A stretch of DNA of 48,011 nucleotides from Oscillospiraceae bacterium (GCA_015063795.1 SVTL01000016.1:1-48011), one strand, 5' to 3'; positions 38,855 through 47,306 are shown, counted from the first letter of the stretch. Numbers and translations are program-made. The notes: generated by a model not told the origin, from the letters alone.

Positions 38855-40168
38855 ATGAATACCGCAACCGTGTTTATCAGCCTTGCCATCGCCCTGCTGG
38901 CAGGACTCCTGCTCTCCCGTCTGGCCAAGCTGGTCCATCTCCCCGCCGTGACCGCCTATCTGGTGGCAGGCATTCTGATCGGTCCTTTTGCTCTCGGCGC
39001 GCTGGGCCTTGAGGGCATCGGCTTTTCCACCCTGCATGAGGTGGAGGGCTATTCCATCCTCTGCGATCTGGCGCTCGGCTTCATCGCCTTTGCCATCGGC
39101 AACGAATTCCGTATGTCTCAGCTGAAGCTGATCGGCAAGCAGGCAACCGTCATCGGCATCCTGCAGGCCGTGGTCACCACGATTCTGGTGGACATCGTGC
39201 TCATCGGTCTCCATTTCGCCATGCCCGACGTGCTGCCTCTGCCCGTGGCCATCGTGCTCGGTGCTGTCGCCGCCGCCACCGCTCCTGCCGCCACGCTGAT
39301 GGTCGTTAAGCAGTATAAGGCAAAGGGACCGCTGACCTCCATCCTGCTCCCCATCGTTGCGCTCGATGATGCGGTCGGATTGGTGCTCTTCGCCGTCTCC
39401 TTCGGCGTGGCCAAGTCCATCGGCGCGGGCAACATCAGCCTGCTCTCCGTCCTGCTCGAGCCCATTCTCGAGGTGATTCTCTCCATCCTGCTGGGCTTCG
39501 TGATGGGACTTCTGTTCAACTTCATGGAGCGCTTCTTCCACTCCCGCTCCAAGCGTCTGGCCGTGTCGGTGGCCTTTGTGCTCATCACCGTCGGCATCTC
39601 CTCGCTCACCTTTACCGTCGGCGGCATCCACATCGCCTTCTCCTCCCTGCTCTCCTGCATGATGCTGGGCACCGTGTTCTGCAATGTCTGTGACTTCTCC
39701 GAGGAGCTGATGGACCGCGTGGATCGCTGGACCGCGCCTCTGTTCATCCTCTTCTTCGTGCTCAGCGGCGCCGAGCTGAATCTGGGCGTGTTCAAAAGCC
39801 CGATCATCGTGCTCATCGGCATCGTTTACATCATCGCACGCTCGCTCGGTAAGTACTCCGGCGCCTATTCCAGCGCGAAGATGATGAAGTGCGATGACAA
39901 CATCGTCAAATACTTAGGCATCACCCTGCTTCCCCAGGCAGGCGTGGCTCTCGGCATGGCCAGCAAGGCCTCCAGCGCCACCGTCGGCATCCCCGGCGGC
40001 GATCTGGTGCTCAACATCACCCTCTTCGCCGTCCTCGTTTATGAGATCGTCGGCCCCTTCCTCACCAAGATCTCCCTCTCCAAGGCCGGTGAGATCGAGC
40101 CCGAGGGACGTGTCTCCGCCCGTCACGAGCACGCCGAAAAAATGGGCATCAACATCAAGAAAACGTAA
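38855..40168 (+). CDS. Cation:proton antiporter, CPA2/KefB family (membrane domain only)
   Basis: 437 residues with about 12 hydrophobic spans. Start at 38855 (AAAGAAGG ribosome site). Recognisable family features: LAKLVHLPAVTAYLVAGILIGP at the N-terminus, GNEFRMSQLK, an LDDAVGLVLFAV region with the paired Asp residues typical of this antiporter family, and a C-terminal LPQAGVALGMA segment. It lacks the C-terminal TrkA-N/RCK nucleotide-binding domain of KefB/KefC, ending after a short polar tail. Probably exchanges K+ or Na+ for protons. Monocistronic, with a terminator at 40190. Confidence 0.88.
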   Translation: MNTATVFISLAIALLAGLLLSRLAKLVHLPAVTAYLVAGILIGPFALGALGLEGIGFSTLHEVEGYSILCDLALGFIAFAIGNEFRMSQLKLIGKQATVIGILQAVVTTILVDIVLIGLHFAMPDVLPLPVAIVLGAVAAATAPAATLMVVKQYKAKGPLTSILLPIVALDDAVGLVLFAVSFGVAKSIGAGNISLLSVLLEPILEVILSILLGFVMGLLFNFMERFFHSRSKRLAVSVAFVLITVGISSLTFTVGGIHIAFSSLLSCMMLGTVFCNVCDFSEELMDRVDRWTAPLFILFFVLSGAELNLGVFKSPIIVLIGIVYIIARSLGKYSGAYSSAKMMKCDDNIVKYLGITLLPQAGVALGMASKASSATVGIPGGDLVLNITLFAVLVYEIVGPFLTKISLSKAGEIEPEGRVSARHEHAEKMGINIKKT

Positions 40169-40189
40169 CGTTCAAACAAACGGATCTCC

Positions 40190-40219
40190 AAAGCCGGTGT
40201 CTTTTGGCATCGGCTTTTT
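40190..40219 (+). terminator. Terminator of the KefB-type gene
   Basis: Stem AAAGCCGGTG (40190-40199)/CATCGGCTTT (40208-40217) with one G-U pair and T-run. Confidence 0.78.
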
Positions 40220-40231
40220 CTTTTCGTCTGT

Positions 40232-40310
40232 GTCCGCTTGCTTTCGGGCGCGCCGCAGCCGCCTTTTTTCTTCACACGTCCGCTTGCTTCGGACACGCCG
40301 CAGCCGTTCA
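40232..40310. repeat. Imperfect direct repeat downstream of the antiporter
   Basis: GTCCGCTTGCTT...CGCCGCAGCCG occurs at 40232 and again at 40278 (spacing 46 bp). Non-coding, function unknown; between the antiporter terminator and the next promoter. Confidence 0.55.
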
Positions 40311-40399
40311 TGGTTTGCTGCAGACTCTCCTCTTCCGTCCGTCCGTTTGTTGCGGAATTGTATCTTTTTCGGTGCAGACGTTCAAATCGGGAAATGTTG

Positions 40400-40428
40400 T
40401 TGACAAATCAACCTTTATGCGGTATAAT
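40400..40428 (+). promoter_or_regulatory. Consensus promoter of fakA-marR
   Basis: -35 TTGACA (40400-40405), 17-bp spacer, -10 TATAAT (40423-40428), a perfect sigma-A consensus. Confidence 0.9.
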
Positions 40429-40526
40429 AGCAAAAGCCTAACGTTGAGCAATCAACGATCCCGACAAAAACCATTCTGTTTTATCATAAAACGACCGATC
40501 GTTTGAGTCAAAAAAGGAGAACATCC

Positions 40527-42290
40527 ATGATCACCGCCATTCGTTTCAAGGAAGCCTTTCTTTCGGGCGCCAACAACCTGGCAAGAAACCGTCAGGCGCT
40601 CAATGAGCTGAATGTTTTTCCCGTCCCCGATGGGGATACCGGTACCAATATGGGTATGACGATGGCCTCCGCCTCCGAGGCGCTGCATGAGGCCGACATC
40701 GACGAGGGCACGCCGGTTGACAGCGTTGCCTCCACCGCCGCCGAAGCGCTTCTCAAGGGCGCCCGCGGCAATTCGGGCGTGATTCTCTCCATGCTCTTCC
40801 ACGGCTTTGCCAAGGGCTGCGAGGGCAAGGAAAGCTTGGACGGACGTGCGCTGGCCGCCGCGCTGAAAAAGGGCGTGGAATCGGCATACAAGGCCGTGCT
40901 GCACCCCACCGAGGGCACCATCCTCACCGTCTCGCGCATGGCTGCCGACGCTGCCGAAAAAGCGTCCTTGCGGGAGGCTTCTTCCACCGAAGTGCTGGAG
41001 GCCGCTCTCAAGCAGGCCGAGATCACGCTGGCCGAGACGCCCGAGCTGCTCCCTATGCTGAAAAAAGCAGGCGTGGTGGATGCCGGCGGCAAGGGCTATG
41101 TCACGGTGCTGGAGGGTATGCTCACCTACCTGCAGACCGGTCGCGCCATCGATCCTCCTTCCGATGAGGACGATGCTTTTCTCGCTCCCGAGGATCCCGT
41201 TCCGCTCTCCGAGGACGAGATCACCTTTACCTATTGCACCGAGATCCTGCTCCGCTGTGAGGGAGGCGTCCCCGAGGAGGCTGTTGATACGCTCACGCCT
41301 CTGCTCTCCTCCATGGGCGACAGCCTTGTGATCGCCGCGGTCGGCGAGCTGCTCAAGATCCACGTTCACACCGACCGTCCCGGCAAGGCCATCGATGAAG
41401 CGATGGTCTATGGCGACGCCGAAAAGATCAAGGTTGAAAACATGCGTCTGCAGTTCCGTCAGCGTCAGAGCGGCGGAAAGAAGCCCGAAAAGAGCAAGAG
41501 ATCGATCAAAAAAGGCAGTCTGGTGGCCGAGCCCACCGAAGAATGCGGAATGGTTGCGGTTGCTGCCGGCGACGGACTGGCCGCGCTGTTCAGCGAGCTG
41601 GGCTGTGCACAGGTGGTCAGCGGCGGTCAGACCATGAACCCCTCCGCCGAGGAGCTTCTCCGCGCCTGCCTGATGACGCCCGCCAAGACCGTTTTCCTGC
41701 TCCCCAACAACAAAAACATCATCATGGCCGCTGAGCAGGCCGCTCTGCTCGCTCCCGACCGTGAGATCCGCGTTATCCCCACCAAAACCATCCCGCAGGG
41801 CATCGCCGCCGCCATGTCCTTTGTCACCGAAAGCTCCGCCGATGAGATGACGCAATCGATGAACGAGGCCAAGGACCGCGTGAAGACCGGTCAGATCACC
41901 TTTGCCGCCCGCGATTCCGATTTCGACGGCAGGACCATCAAAAAAGGCCAGTTCTTGGCGCTGAAGGAAAACAAGCTCTCCTTTGTTGACAACGACCTGC
42001 GCACCGCTCTCTTCCGCCTGACCGACGAGATCTTCCACGCCGGCGAAGGCTTCCTCACGCTCATCTACGGCGAGGGTGTTACCGAGGCTGAGGCCGAGCG
42101 CGTGTGCGGCATTCTCTCCGAGCGCTTCCCCGAGGCCGACATCTGCCCCGTTTTCGGCGGCCAGCCGGTCTATCACTACATCCTTTCCGCCGAGCAGGAG
42201 GACCTGCCCGAGGAAGATAGCGATACCTCCCAAGCGGAAAGCATTCCCTCCGATGAATCCGCATCGGAAGAAAAGGAGCTTGAGCTGTGA
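40527..42290 (+). CDS. fakA: Fatty acid kinase catalytic subunit FakA (DAK2-domain protein)
   Basis: 587 residues. Start ATG at 40527 with AAAAAAGGAGAA. The N-terminal DhaL-like domain has NELNVFPVPDGDTGTNMGMT (ADP/Mg binding) and KGARGNSGVILSMLFHGFAKG, and the middle and C-terminal parts carry the family's PTEECGMVAVAAGDGLA and QTMNPSAEELL blocks and ends in an acidic tail. FakA phosphorylates fatty acids bound to FakB carrier proteins, feeding exogenous fatty acids into phospholipids. No fakB (DegV) gene is in the window, and the usual alkaline-shock protein (asp23) gene is not upstream here. Translation is coupled to the MarR regulator through a GTGA overlap. Confidence 0.9.
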   Translation: MITAIRFKEAFLSGANNLARNRQALNELNVFPVPDGDTGTNMGMTMASASEALHEADIDEGTPVDSVASTAAEALLKGARGNSGVILSMLFHGFAKGCEGKESLDGRALAAALKKGVESAYKAVLHPTEGTILTVSRMAADAAEKASLREASSTEVLEAALKQAEITLAETPELLPMLKKAGVVDAGGKGYVTVLEGMLTYLQTGRAIDPPSDEDDAFLAPEDPVPLSEDEITFTYCTEILLRCEGGVPEEAVDTLTPLLSSMGDSLVIAAVGELLKIHVHTDRPGKAIDEAMVYGDAEKIKVENMRLQFRQRQSGGKKPEKSKRSIKKGSLVAEPTEECGMVAVAAGDGLAALFSELGCAQVVSGGQTMNPSAEELLRACLMTPAKTVFLLPNNKNIIMAAEQAALLAPDREIRVIPTKTIPQGIAAAMSFVTESSADEMTQSMNEAKDRVKTGQITFAARDSDFDGRTIKKGQFLALKENKLSFVDNDLRTALFRLTDEIFHAGEGFLTLIYGEGVTEAEAERVCGILSERFPEADICPVFGGQPVYHYILSAEQEDLPEEDSDTSQAESIPSDESASEEKELEL

Positions 42291-42742
42291 TCCACCGCTT
42301 TGAACGATTCGCTTCGCTCATCACTGTCATCCACCGCTGTCTGAACAAAATCATGAACGATGAAATGGTCAAGTTCGGGCTCAAGGGCACCTATGCCCTC
42401 TACCTCTCGGCTATGTACCGCTATAAAGACGGCATCACCGCCGCGCGCCTTTGCGAGGTCTGCGACAAGAACAAGGCCGCCGTTTCCCGCGCTCTGGCCG
42501 AAATGGCGGAGCTGGGGCTGATCAAGCGGGAAAACGCCAACAATTCCTCTTACCGCGCCCGCATCACCCTCACCGAAAAAGGAAAATTCGCCGCGCGTTA
42601 CATCCGCGCCCGCGCCATCATCGCCGTGGAAAAGGCAGGCGAAGGACTCTCGCCCGACCAGCGCCGTATCTTTTATAAGAGCTTGGAGCTGATCGCCACC
42701 AATCTGCAGATCATCAGCGAGGAAGGGCTCCCCGGCGAATAA
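42287..42742 (+). CDS. MarR-family transcriptional regulator
   Basis: 151 residues from a GTG start at 42287 that overlaps the fakA stop (GTGA). Winged helix-turn-helix core: ITAARLCEVCDKNKAAVSRAL, then LGLIKRENANNSSYRARITL (wing), and LTEKGKFAARYIRARA. MarR proteins repress genes until a ligand binds. Being co-translated with the fatty acid kinase suggests it could respond to fatty acids or acyl phosphates, comparable in logic to FapR/FabT-type control, though it is not one of those. Two tandem terminators follow. Confidence 0.88.
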   Translation: MIHRFERFASLITVIHRCLNKIMNDEMVKFGLKGTYALYLSAMYRYKDGITAARLCEVCDKNKAAVSRALAEMAELGLIKRENANNSSYRARITLTEKGKFAARYIRARAIIAVEKAGEGLSPDQRRIFYKSLELIATNLQIISEEGLPGE

Positions 42743-42763
42743 ACCGGGACACCAAACAAAAAA

Positions 42764-42795
42764 GCTGCTGTTTTTTTCGGACAGCAGCCTTTTTT
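42764..42795 (+). terminator. Terminator of fakA-marR
   Basis: Perfect 8-bp stem GCTGCTGT (42764-42771)/ACAGCAGC (42781-42788) and T-run. Confidence 0.85.
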
Positions 42796-42808
42796 ACACA
42801 AGGGAAAA

Positions 42809-42842
42809 AGCACCCCAAAATCAGGGTGCTTTGTTTTTTTTT
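42809..42842. terminator. Bidirectional terminator between marR and secG
   Basis: Stem AGCACCC (42809-42815)/GGGTGCT (42824-42830) with a long T-run on one side and A-run on the other, serving both convergent genes. Confidence 0.78.
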
Positions 42843-42918
42843 AAATCCGACATCCCGTTCAACGCGCCAAGCGAACAAAAGCGCCTCTCACAGAATGTAC
42901 ACCGAAAGAACCGTTGCC

Positions 42919-43329
42919 TTACGCAGCAGCGGTGGTCTCGGCAGGAGCAACCGTGGTCTCGGCAGGAGCAGCAGACTCCTCAGCGGCAGCGGTGGTTTCG
43001 CCGGCCTCGGTGTCGGCAGGATCGACAACATCGGTGACCGTGCCGTTCTCGGCGCCGCTCAGATAGTCGTCAAGAGCATTGTCATAATCGTAGTCCTTCT
43101 GGAACACATAGACCAGAATGACCAGAATCACAAAAACGATAGCCACGACAGTGGTTGCCTTGGAGAGCACACGGTCGATGGTCTTACCCTTGGTCTTGCC
43201 GAAGAAGGTTTCGGCGCCGCCGGAGATCGCTCCCGACAGACCGTGAGATTTACCGTTCTGTAAAAGCACAGCGACTACAAGAAAAACAGCCGCCACAATC
43301 AGTATAATTCCACAAACAATTGTAAGCAT
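42919..43329 (-). CDS. secG: Preprotein translocase subunit SecG with long Thr/Ala/Glu tail
   Basis: 136 residues, far longer than the usual 70-80. The SecG core is clear: an N-terminal hydrophobic helix (VCGIILIVAAVFLVVAVLLQ), the conserved QNGKSHGLSGAISGGAETFFG loop, and a second helix (VVAIVFVILVILVYVFQ). After about residue 85 an acid/Thr/Ala-rich tail is added, with ETTAAA and APAETT units. SecG is the small partner of SecYE at the protein-export channel; the tail would lie outside the membrane by the usual topology. The same PETT/AETT repeat style occurs in the lipoprotein linkers at 33473 and 35334. Confidence 0.92.
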   Translation of the reverse strand: MLTIVCGIILIVAAVFLVVAVLLQNGKSHGLSGAISGGAETFFGKTKGKTIDRVLSKATTVVAIVFVILVILVYVFQKDYDYDNALDDYLSGAENGTVTDVVDPADTEAGETTAAAEESAAPAETTVAPAETTAAA

Positions 43330-43362
43330 GATGATACCATTCCCTTTCTGTACAGTATTACT

Positions 43363-43391
43363 ATCATATCACATCCTTTCAAAAAATGCAA
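43363..43391 (-). promoter_or_regulatory. Promoter of secG
   Basis: Minus-strand -35 TTGCAT (43386-43391), 17-bp spacer, -10 TATGAT (43363-43368). Confidence 0.65.
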
Positions 43392-43496
43392 TAGGTTCTG
43401 CGAATTTTTTTGCAAAGGAAGGTGATTCTTTCCATTTTTCTGTCTTTTTCCTTGCTTTTCGGGCGTTTTTTTCGTCCTTTTGCCTCATTTTTTTCG

Positions 43497-44141
43497 TTAT
43501 CGCTCCGGATTTTCTCCCGTTTCGCTCCCGCGCAGAGCCTCTGCCAGGGCTCCGATCTCACGCTTCAGCCGCTCGGTCTCCCGACGCAGCTCGTACATTT
43601 GCGCCTCCGCAGACGAAACGCACAGACCGTTTATGTATTCGCGAAAGGTCTTCATCTCCTCGGCAAACGCCAAATGCTCGTCCTCCCGCACCGATTCGCG
43701 CAGGATCCGCTCCATCTCGTTGAGCTCGCGCTGTTTCTCGGCCGTCTCCCGCAGAGCTTCTCGCTCCTCCCGCCCGCTTTCGGCAAATTGGCGGCTTTGC
43801 TCCTGCTGTTTGCGTTTCTTCTCGTTTTTCCCGCGTTGGCTCTCGGCCGCCAGACGTGTCCGCTCCGCCGACGCCGCATACAAGACACCGCTGGCCGTCT
43901 CCTCTGCCTTCCGCTCACAGACCGCACGGCACTCAGACGCCTCCGCCGCGCTTGCCGCCGTTTCCTCTCTCATCGAACAAAGAGCATCGTACAGCGAGCT
44001 CATCCGCATCTGCCACGGCTCGGGCAGCGTCGGCCCCGCCGCTTTTGCTTCCTGTTTCACCGCCCTCCGCTTCTTTCCGCACAGCATCCACTCTCCCAAA
44101 AAGCGGAGACGTTTGTTCTCTTTTTCTTTCTGCATCCGCAT
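43497..44141 (-). CDS. Charged coiled-coil protein of unknown function
   Basis: 214 residues, ATG at 44141 after GAGGAAGGGGAAAAGC. No signal peptide or membrane segment. Residues 50-210 are rich in Ala, Glu, Arg, Lys with heptad-like leucines (RETAEKQRELNEMERILRE, RRETERLKREIGALAEALR), predicting long helices. The N-terminus is basic (QKEKENKRLRF). No family recognised; it could be a spore-envelope, scaffold or cell-division-type protein by composition alone. The frames on the other strand over this region have arginine/serine/proline-rich composition and look like shadows. It lies between spoIIR and secG. Confidence 0.65.
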   Translation of the reverse strand: MRMQKEKENKRLRFLGEWMLCGKKRRAVKQEAKAAGPTLPEPWQMRMSSLYDALCSMREETAASAAEASECRAVCERKAEETASGVLYAASAERTRLAAESQRGKNEKKRKQQEQSRQFAESGREEREALRETAEKQRELNEMERILRESVREDEHLAFAEEMKTFREYINGLCVSSAEAQMYELRRETERLKREIGALAEALRGSETGENPER

Positions 44142-44341
44142 GCTTTTCCCCTTCCTCTCGTTTCCTGTGCGCCGATTCTACCACATCTCCTCCCAAAAAA
44201 CAGTACCGCGCCGTACCATCCTCCCCGCCCGCCGCACGCCAAGCGCCCGCAGGATGCTTCGCCTTTTTCCCGAAGCCTCCCTTCCCCCGCCCAAGCAAAC
44301 GGCATCTTTTTCGCCTCACCGCGCGGGCGGTCCGCTCCCTC

Positions 44342-44379
44342 AAAAAACAAAAAAGCGCCCCCTCCTCTACACAGGAGGG
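44342..44379 (-). terminator. Terminator of spoIIR
   Basis: Stem CCCTCCT (44360-44366)/AGGAGGG (44373-44379), followed on the minus strand by a long T-rich run (44354-44342). Confidence 0.78.
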
Positions 44380-44389
44380 AGCGGACGTC

Positions 44390-44415
44390 GGCGGACTGCT
44401 TCTATGCAGTCCGCC
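44390..44415. repeat. Perfect 10-bp hairpin downstream of spoIIR
   Basis: GGCGGACTGC (44390-44399)/GCAGTCCGCC (44406-44415) with 6-nt loop, next to the spoIIR terminator. Without a T-run of its own; the 380-bp gap between spoIIR and the coiled-coil gene contains no other clear feature. Confidence 0.6.
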
Positions 44416-44521
44416 CTTGGCGTGCGGCGGGGAGGGGGATGGCGGAAAGCCTGTGCAAAAATGCGGAGAGAAACGGCAGCCTTTTGCCCGCGCCGAACCG
44501 GCGAAAGCCGAGAAGCAACGC

Positions 44522-45115
44522 TCAGAACACCGATTCCAGCCACTCGAGAATTTTAAAGCGCAGCACATACTGCGGATGCTCCGCATCGGTCAGCAGACGG
44601 ATCTGGGCAGGGGTGAAACCGACCGCCGCCAGCTCCTCGCGCACCTCCGCCGCGCCGGTGCAGAGAGGCGGAAAGAGAACGCACCACCAATTCTGCCCGG
44701 CGGCCTCCCCGATGCGGACGGTCAGCGAGCAGTATTCCCCCGCAGGCAGACGGAAGGAGCCATAGCTCCGCTCGGGGTAAGCTTCAAGCCCCACCGAAGC
44801 CGACACGCCATAGCCATAGCCCCACTCGCTCACCACAGCCTCTGCCGCCGCCGCGATCGCATCCAGGTGATCTCCCACCAACGTCTCCGCCTCCGAACGG
44901 CTCTCACACCCCTCCAGAAGCGGCGTCACCTCTGCCAGCACCGCATCCCGCACCGCCAGCTTCAGCGCCTGATCCTCCTCGCTGTCCGAATTGGCCAGCA
45001 CATGCAGACGAAGCGTTTTTTCGTACACCTCGCCCTCCCCGTGGACCGGCAGGACCGAGGACAAACACAGCCCCGCCAAAAAAAGCGCGCAGGCAACTGC
45101 CATTGTTTTCTTCAT
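44522..45115 (-). CDS. spoIIR: Stage II sporulation protein R
   Basis: 197 residues from the ATG at 45115 (GAAAGGGAAAAACG upstream). Signal peptide at 1-25, then the SpoIIR domain: LRLHVLANSDSEEDQALKLAVRDAVL near the start and a NWWCVLFPPLC motif followed by a C-terminal ILEWLESVF. In Bacillus and Clostridia, SpoIIR is made in the forespore, secreted, and triggers SpoIIGA to process pro-sigma-E in the mother cell. Its presence, with spoIIID, confirms sporulation capacity. Confidence 0.94.
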   Translation of the reverse strand: MKKTMAVACALFLAGLCLSSVLPVHGEGEVYEKTLRLHVLANSDSEEDQALKLAVRDAVLAEVTPLLEGCESRSEAETLVGDHLDAIAAAAEAVVSEWGYGYGVSASVGLEAYPERSYGSFRLPAGEYCSLTVRIGEAAGQNWWCVLFPPLCTGAAEVREELAAVGFTPAQIRLLTDAEHPQYVLRFKILEWLESVF

Positions 45116-45252
45116 CGTTTTTCCCTTTCTTCCTTGCAAGCTTGCGAGCGATCTCTCGCACGCGATGTTGCTAACAGTATCGCCGCAAAAAAGCCGCTTT
45201 ATGCAAAGAAAAAAACAACCCCGTCCCCGTTTTTCCAAGCGACGGTATTTTC

Positions 45253-45657
45253 TCACATCCATACCTCTCCGCCGCGCAGACCGCGGTTGATGAGACGGTT
45301 CAGCCGATCGGTCAGCGGCAGGAGCAGCAGGCTGAGCAGCCACCACAACAGCGTGAACAGCGGACAGATCTGCCCCCAGAGATGGAAGAGACGGTCACTG
45401 TAATCCCACACGTTCATGCCCAGCAGAAGATTGAACACCACGCCGAACACAAGCTCCACCGCCGTCACACCCAATGCGCAGACCGCTGCCCGCCAAGGAA
45501 GCGGCAATCTGCGGAAACAAGACGCCGTCAGCGAGATCAGCGAAAAGCAGACCCCGCCCGCCAGCGCCATCGACCAATGGGTGTGCCCCCGCCATAAGAT
45601 CTCCAAAACGGGATAGCCCGCAGAGCCCAGCACAAAAAACACCAACATACGCTTCAC
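45253..45657 (-). CDS. Putative membrane protein of the ABC-transporter type IV family (PF06541-like)
   Basis: 134 residues with four hydrophobic segments. The start chosen is GTG at 45657 because GGAGGAAGAAGC precedes it. The conserved motif near the C-terminus, WDYSDRLFHLWGQICPLFTL, is typical of the family often labelled putative ABC-transporter type IV (CmpB-like). Function is not known. It is transcribed after the azlCD terminator and before spoIIR on the minus strand. Confidence 0.75.
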   Translation of the reverse strand: MKRMLVFFVLGSAGYPVLEILWRGHTHWSMALAGGVCFSLISLTASCFRRLPLPWRAAVCALGVTAVELVFGVVFNLLLGMNVWDYSDRLFHLWGQICPLFTLLWWLLSLLLLPLTDRLNRLINRGLRGGEVWM

Positions 45658-45717
45658 CGCTTCTTCCTCCGAAAAAACATCGATGCTTTTAGCATGTCCC
45701 GAAAAGGAAGAGCTATA

Positions 45718-45741
45718 CAAAAAAACGGCGTCAAACGCCGT
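45718..45741 (-). terminator. Terminator after azlCD
   Basis: Stem ACGGCGT (45725-45731)/ACGCCGT (45735-45741) with a minus-strand T-run (45718-45725). The 290-bp stretch 45658-45949 otherwise shows no gene. Confidence 0.8.
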
Positions 45742-45949
45742 CAATCAAACAAAAAAAGCAACTCGGCATACCGCCGTCCGTCTCAAAAAAGCAAGCAACA
45801 AAGCGGCTCGGCGCGCTGTTGGTTCTCCCCCAAAAACAACCCCAAAGCACGCTTGGGCAAAGCGTCTGCCGCGAAGCGCCGCATATAACAAGATCCCCCC
45901 GCAAGAGCAGGAGGATCGTTTTTTTTTTGCAACATGTGCTTTCTCTTTT

Positions 45950-46249
45950 TCAGATCACAAGCCCGGCCAGGAAGGCCGCGGCCGATGCCGCAAGCGCCAC
46001 CACGATCAGCGGCTGCTTGAGGTATGCCAGCACCACCGCCACCGCCGTTCCCGCCAGAGCGGTAGGCAGACTGCCCGTGGAATGGAAAATGGCGGGGATG
46101 GTCATCGCGCTCAGCACCGCATAGGGGATATAGTGCAGGAAAGAACGGAAAAAGGCGGATCGGATCGGACGGCGGAAGAGCGTGAAGGGGAGCATACGGA
46201 TCAGATAGGTCACGCCGGCCATCACAAGAAGATACAGATAAAAGTTCAT
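45950..46249 (-). CDS. azlD: Branched-chain amino acid exporter subunit AzlD
   Basis: 99 residues, four hydrophobic helices, with the family pattern VMAGVTYLIRMLPF and FLHYIPYAVLSAMTIPAIF. AzlD is the small partner of AzlC in an exporter of branched-chain amino acids or their analogues. Starts 3 bp after the azlC stop. The gene ends about 205 bp before a terminator. Confidence 0.92.
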   Translation of the reverse strand: MNFYLYLLVMAGVTYLIRMLPFTLFRRPIRSAFFRSFLHYIPYAVLSAMTIPAIFHSTGSLPTALAGTAVAVVLAYLKQPLIVVALAASAAAFLAGLVI

Positions 46250-46252
46250 CCC

Positions 46253-46948
46253 TCACGCCTCCTTTTCGTCCACGGGGAACAGCAGTGCCACCAACGCTGC
46301 GGCCGCAACCGCGCTGAGGATGATGGCAAAGCCGCCCGAAACGGCGGTCAGCACGTATCGGAAGAGGATGCTGATCACAGCGGCGATCACGATCACCGCC
46401 AACGCTCCGCGGCTCTTTCTCGCCTCGGGCAGGATCACCGCCAAAAACATACCGTACAGCATGATGCCCATCGAATCGGTCAGCACCTTCGGCAGAACGT
46501 CACCGGCCAAAGCGCCCAGCAGTGTGCCGCTCGTCCAGCCTAAGAAGGCAATGACGATCAGCCCGTACAGATACAGAGGCGTCAGCTTTCCCTCCTTGGA
46601 GTGGGAAACGCCGAAGATCTCGTCGGTGATGCCGTAGGCCGCCAGCAGACGCTGAGGAGTATGGAAGGAGCCGTCCAGCTTCTGGGACAGCGAAAGCGCC
46701 ATGAGAAAATAGCGGATGTTGATCACCAGCTGGGTGACAGCCATCTCCCACAGCGTACCGCCCGCCGCGATGACCTCAATGCCTGCCACCTGCCCGGCTG
46801 AGGTCAGGTTGGTTGCGGAGACAAGGAAGGCCTCCAGCGGCGACAGTCCCAGGGAGGCGGCTAAAATGCCGAAGCCGAAGCTGACCGACAGATAGCCCAA
46901 CGCGATCGGAATGCCGTCACGAATGCCGGTGATAAACGGTTTGTTCAC
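46253..46948 (-). CDS. azlC: Branched-chain amino acid exporter AzlC
   Basis: 231 residues, several hydrophobic spans, with the AzlC signature IPIALGYLSVSFGFGILAASLGLSP (split in two runs) at the N-terminus and NLTSAGQVAGIEVIA plus NIRYFLMALSLSQKL in the middle. Works with AzlD to export leucine, isoleucine, valine or analogues. Preceded by a promoter at 47044-47072. Confidence 0.94.
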   Translation of the reverse strand: MNKPFITGIRDGIPIALGYLSVSFGFGILAASLGLSPLEAFLVSATNLTSAGQVAGIEVIAAGGTLWEMAVTQLVINIRYFLMALSLSQKLDGSFHTPQRLLAAYGITDEIFGVSHSKEGKLTPLYLYGLIVIAFLGWTSGTLLGALAGDVLPKVLTDSMGIMLYGMFLAVILPEARKSRGALAVIVIAAVISILFRYVLTAVSGGFAIILSAVAAAALVALLFPVDEKEA

Positions 46949-47043
46949 GGTTTGTGATCCTTTCTATCTGAACGGAGAGGAGCGTTTTTTTGCTCCGATG
47001 TCTCTTGTTTTTGCGGCAGAGGACAAAGCGCCGCAACGTTTTC

Positions 47044-47072
47044 ATTGTATCACAAAATGTTCCTTTATACAA
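47044..47072 (-). promoter_or_regulatory. Promoter of azlCD
   Basis: Minus-strand -35 TTGTAT (47067-47072), 17-bp spacer, -10 TACAAT (47044-47049), about 95 bp upstream of the azlC ATG. Confidence 0.7.
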
Positions 47073-47180
47073 TGTGCAATATCAACAACGATAGCCATGA
47101 GAAAGAATCGGGCGCGTGGTATCTTTACCCAACCGCAACACGTTTTGCTTCGCCTTTGATACGAAAAAAAGAAAAAAGCC

Positions 47181-47209
47181 TTGACAAGCGAAACAAAAGA
47201 TGGTATAAT
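47181..47209 (+). promoter_or_regulatory. Consensus promoter of tRNA-Pro
   Basis: -35 TTGACA (47181-47186), 17-bp spacer, -10 TATAAT (47204-47209), 21 bp ahead of the tRNA. Confidence 0.92.
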
Positions 47210-47229
47210 AGGCGATGCCTATATGATAT

Positions 47230-47306
47230 CGGGGTGTGGCACAGTTTGGTAGTGCGCTTGGTTCGGGACCAAGAGGCCGCAGGTTCAAATCCTGTCACTC
47301 CGACCA
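47230..47306 (+). tRNA. tRNA-Pro (anticodon CGG)
   Basis: 77-nt cloverleaf: acceptor CGGGGTG/CACTCCG, D arm GCAC/GTGC, anticodon stem CTTGG/CCAAG with loop TTCGGGA (anticodon CGG), T arm GCAGG/CCTGT with loop TTCAAAT, discriminator A and encoded CCA. Reads CCG codons. Confidence 0.95.

Noticed and set aside
43410-45403. Plus-strand Arg/Pro/Ser-rich open frames
   Set aside because: Shadow frames across spoIIR and the coiled-coil gene; composition is not protein-like and no ribosome site fits.
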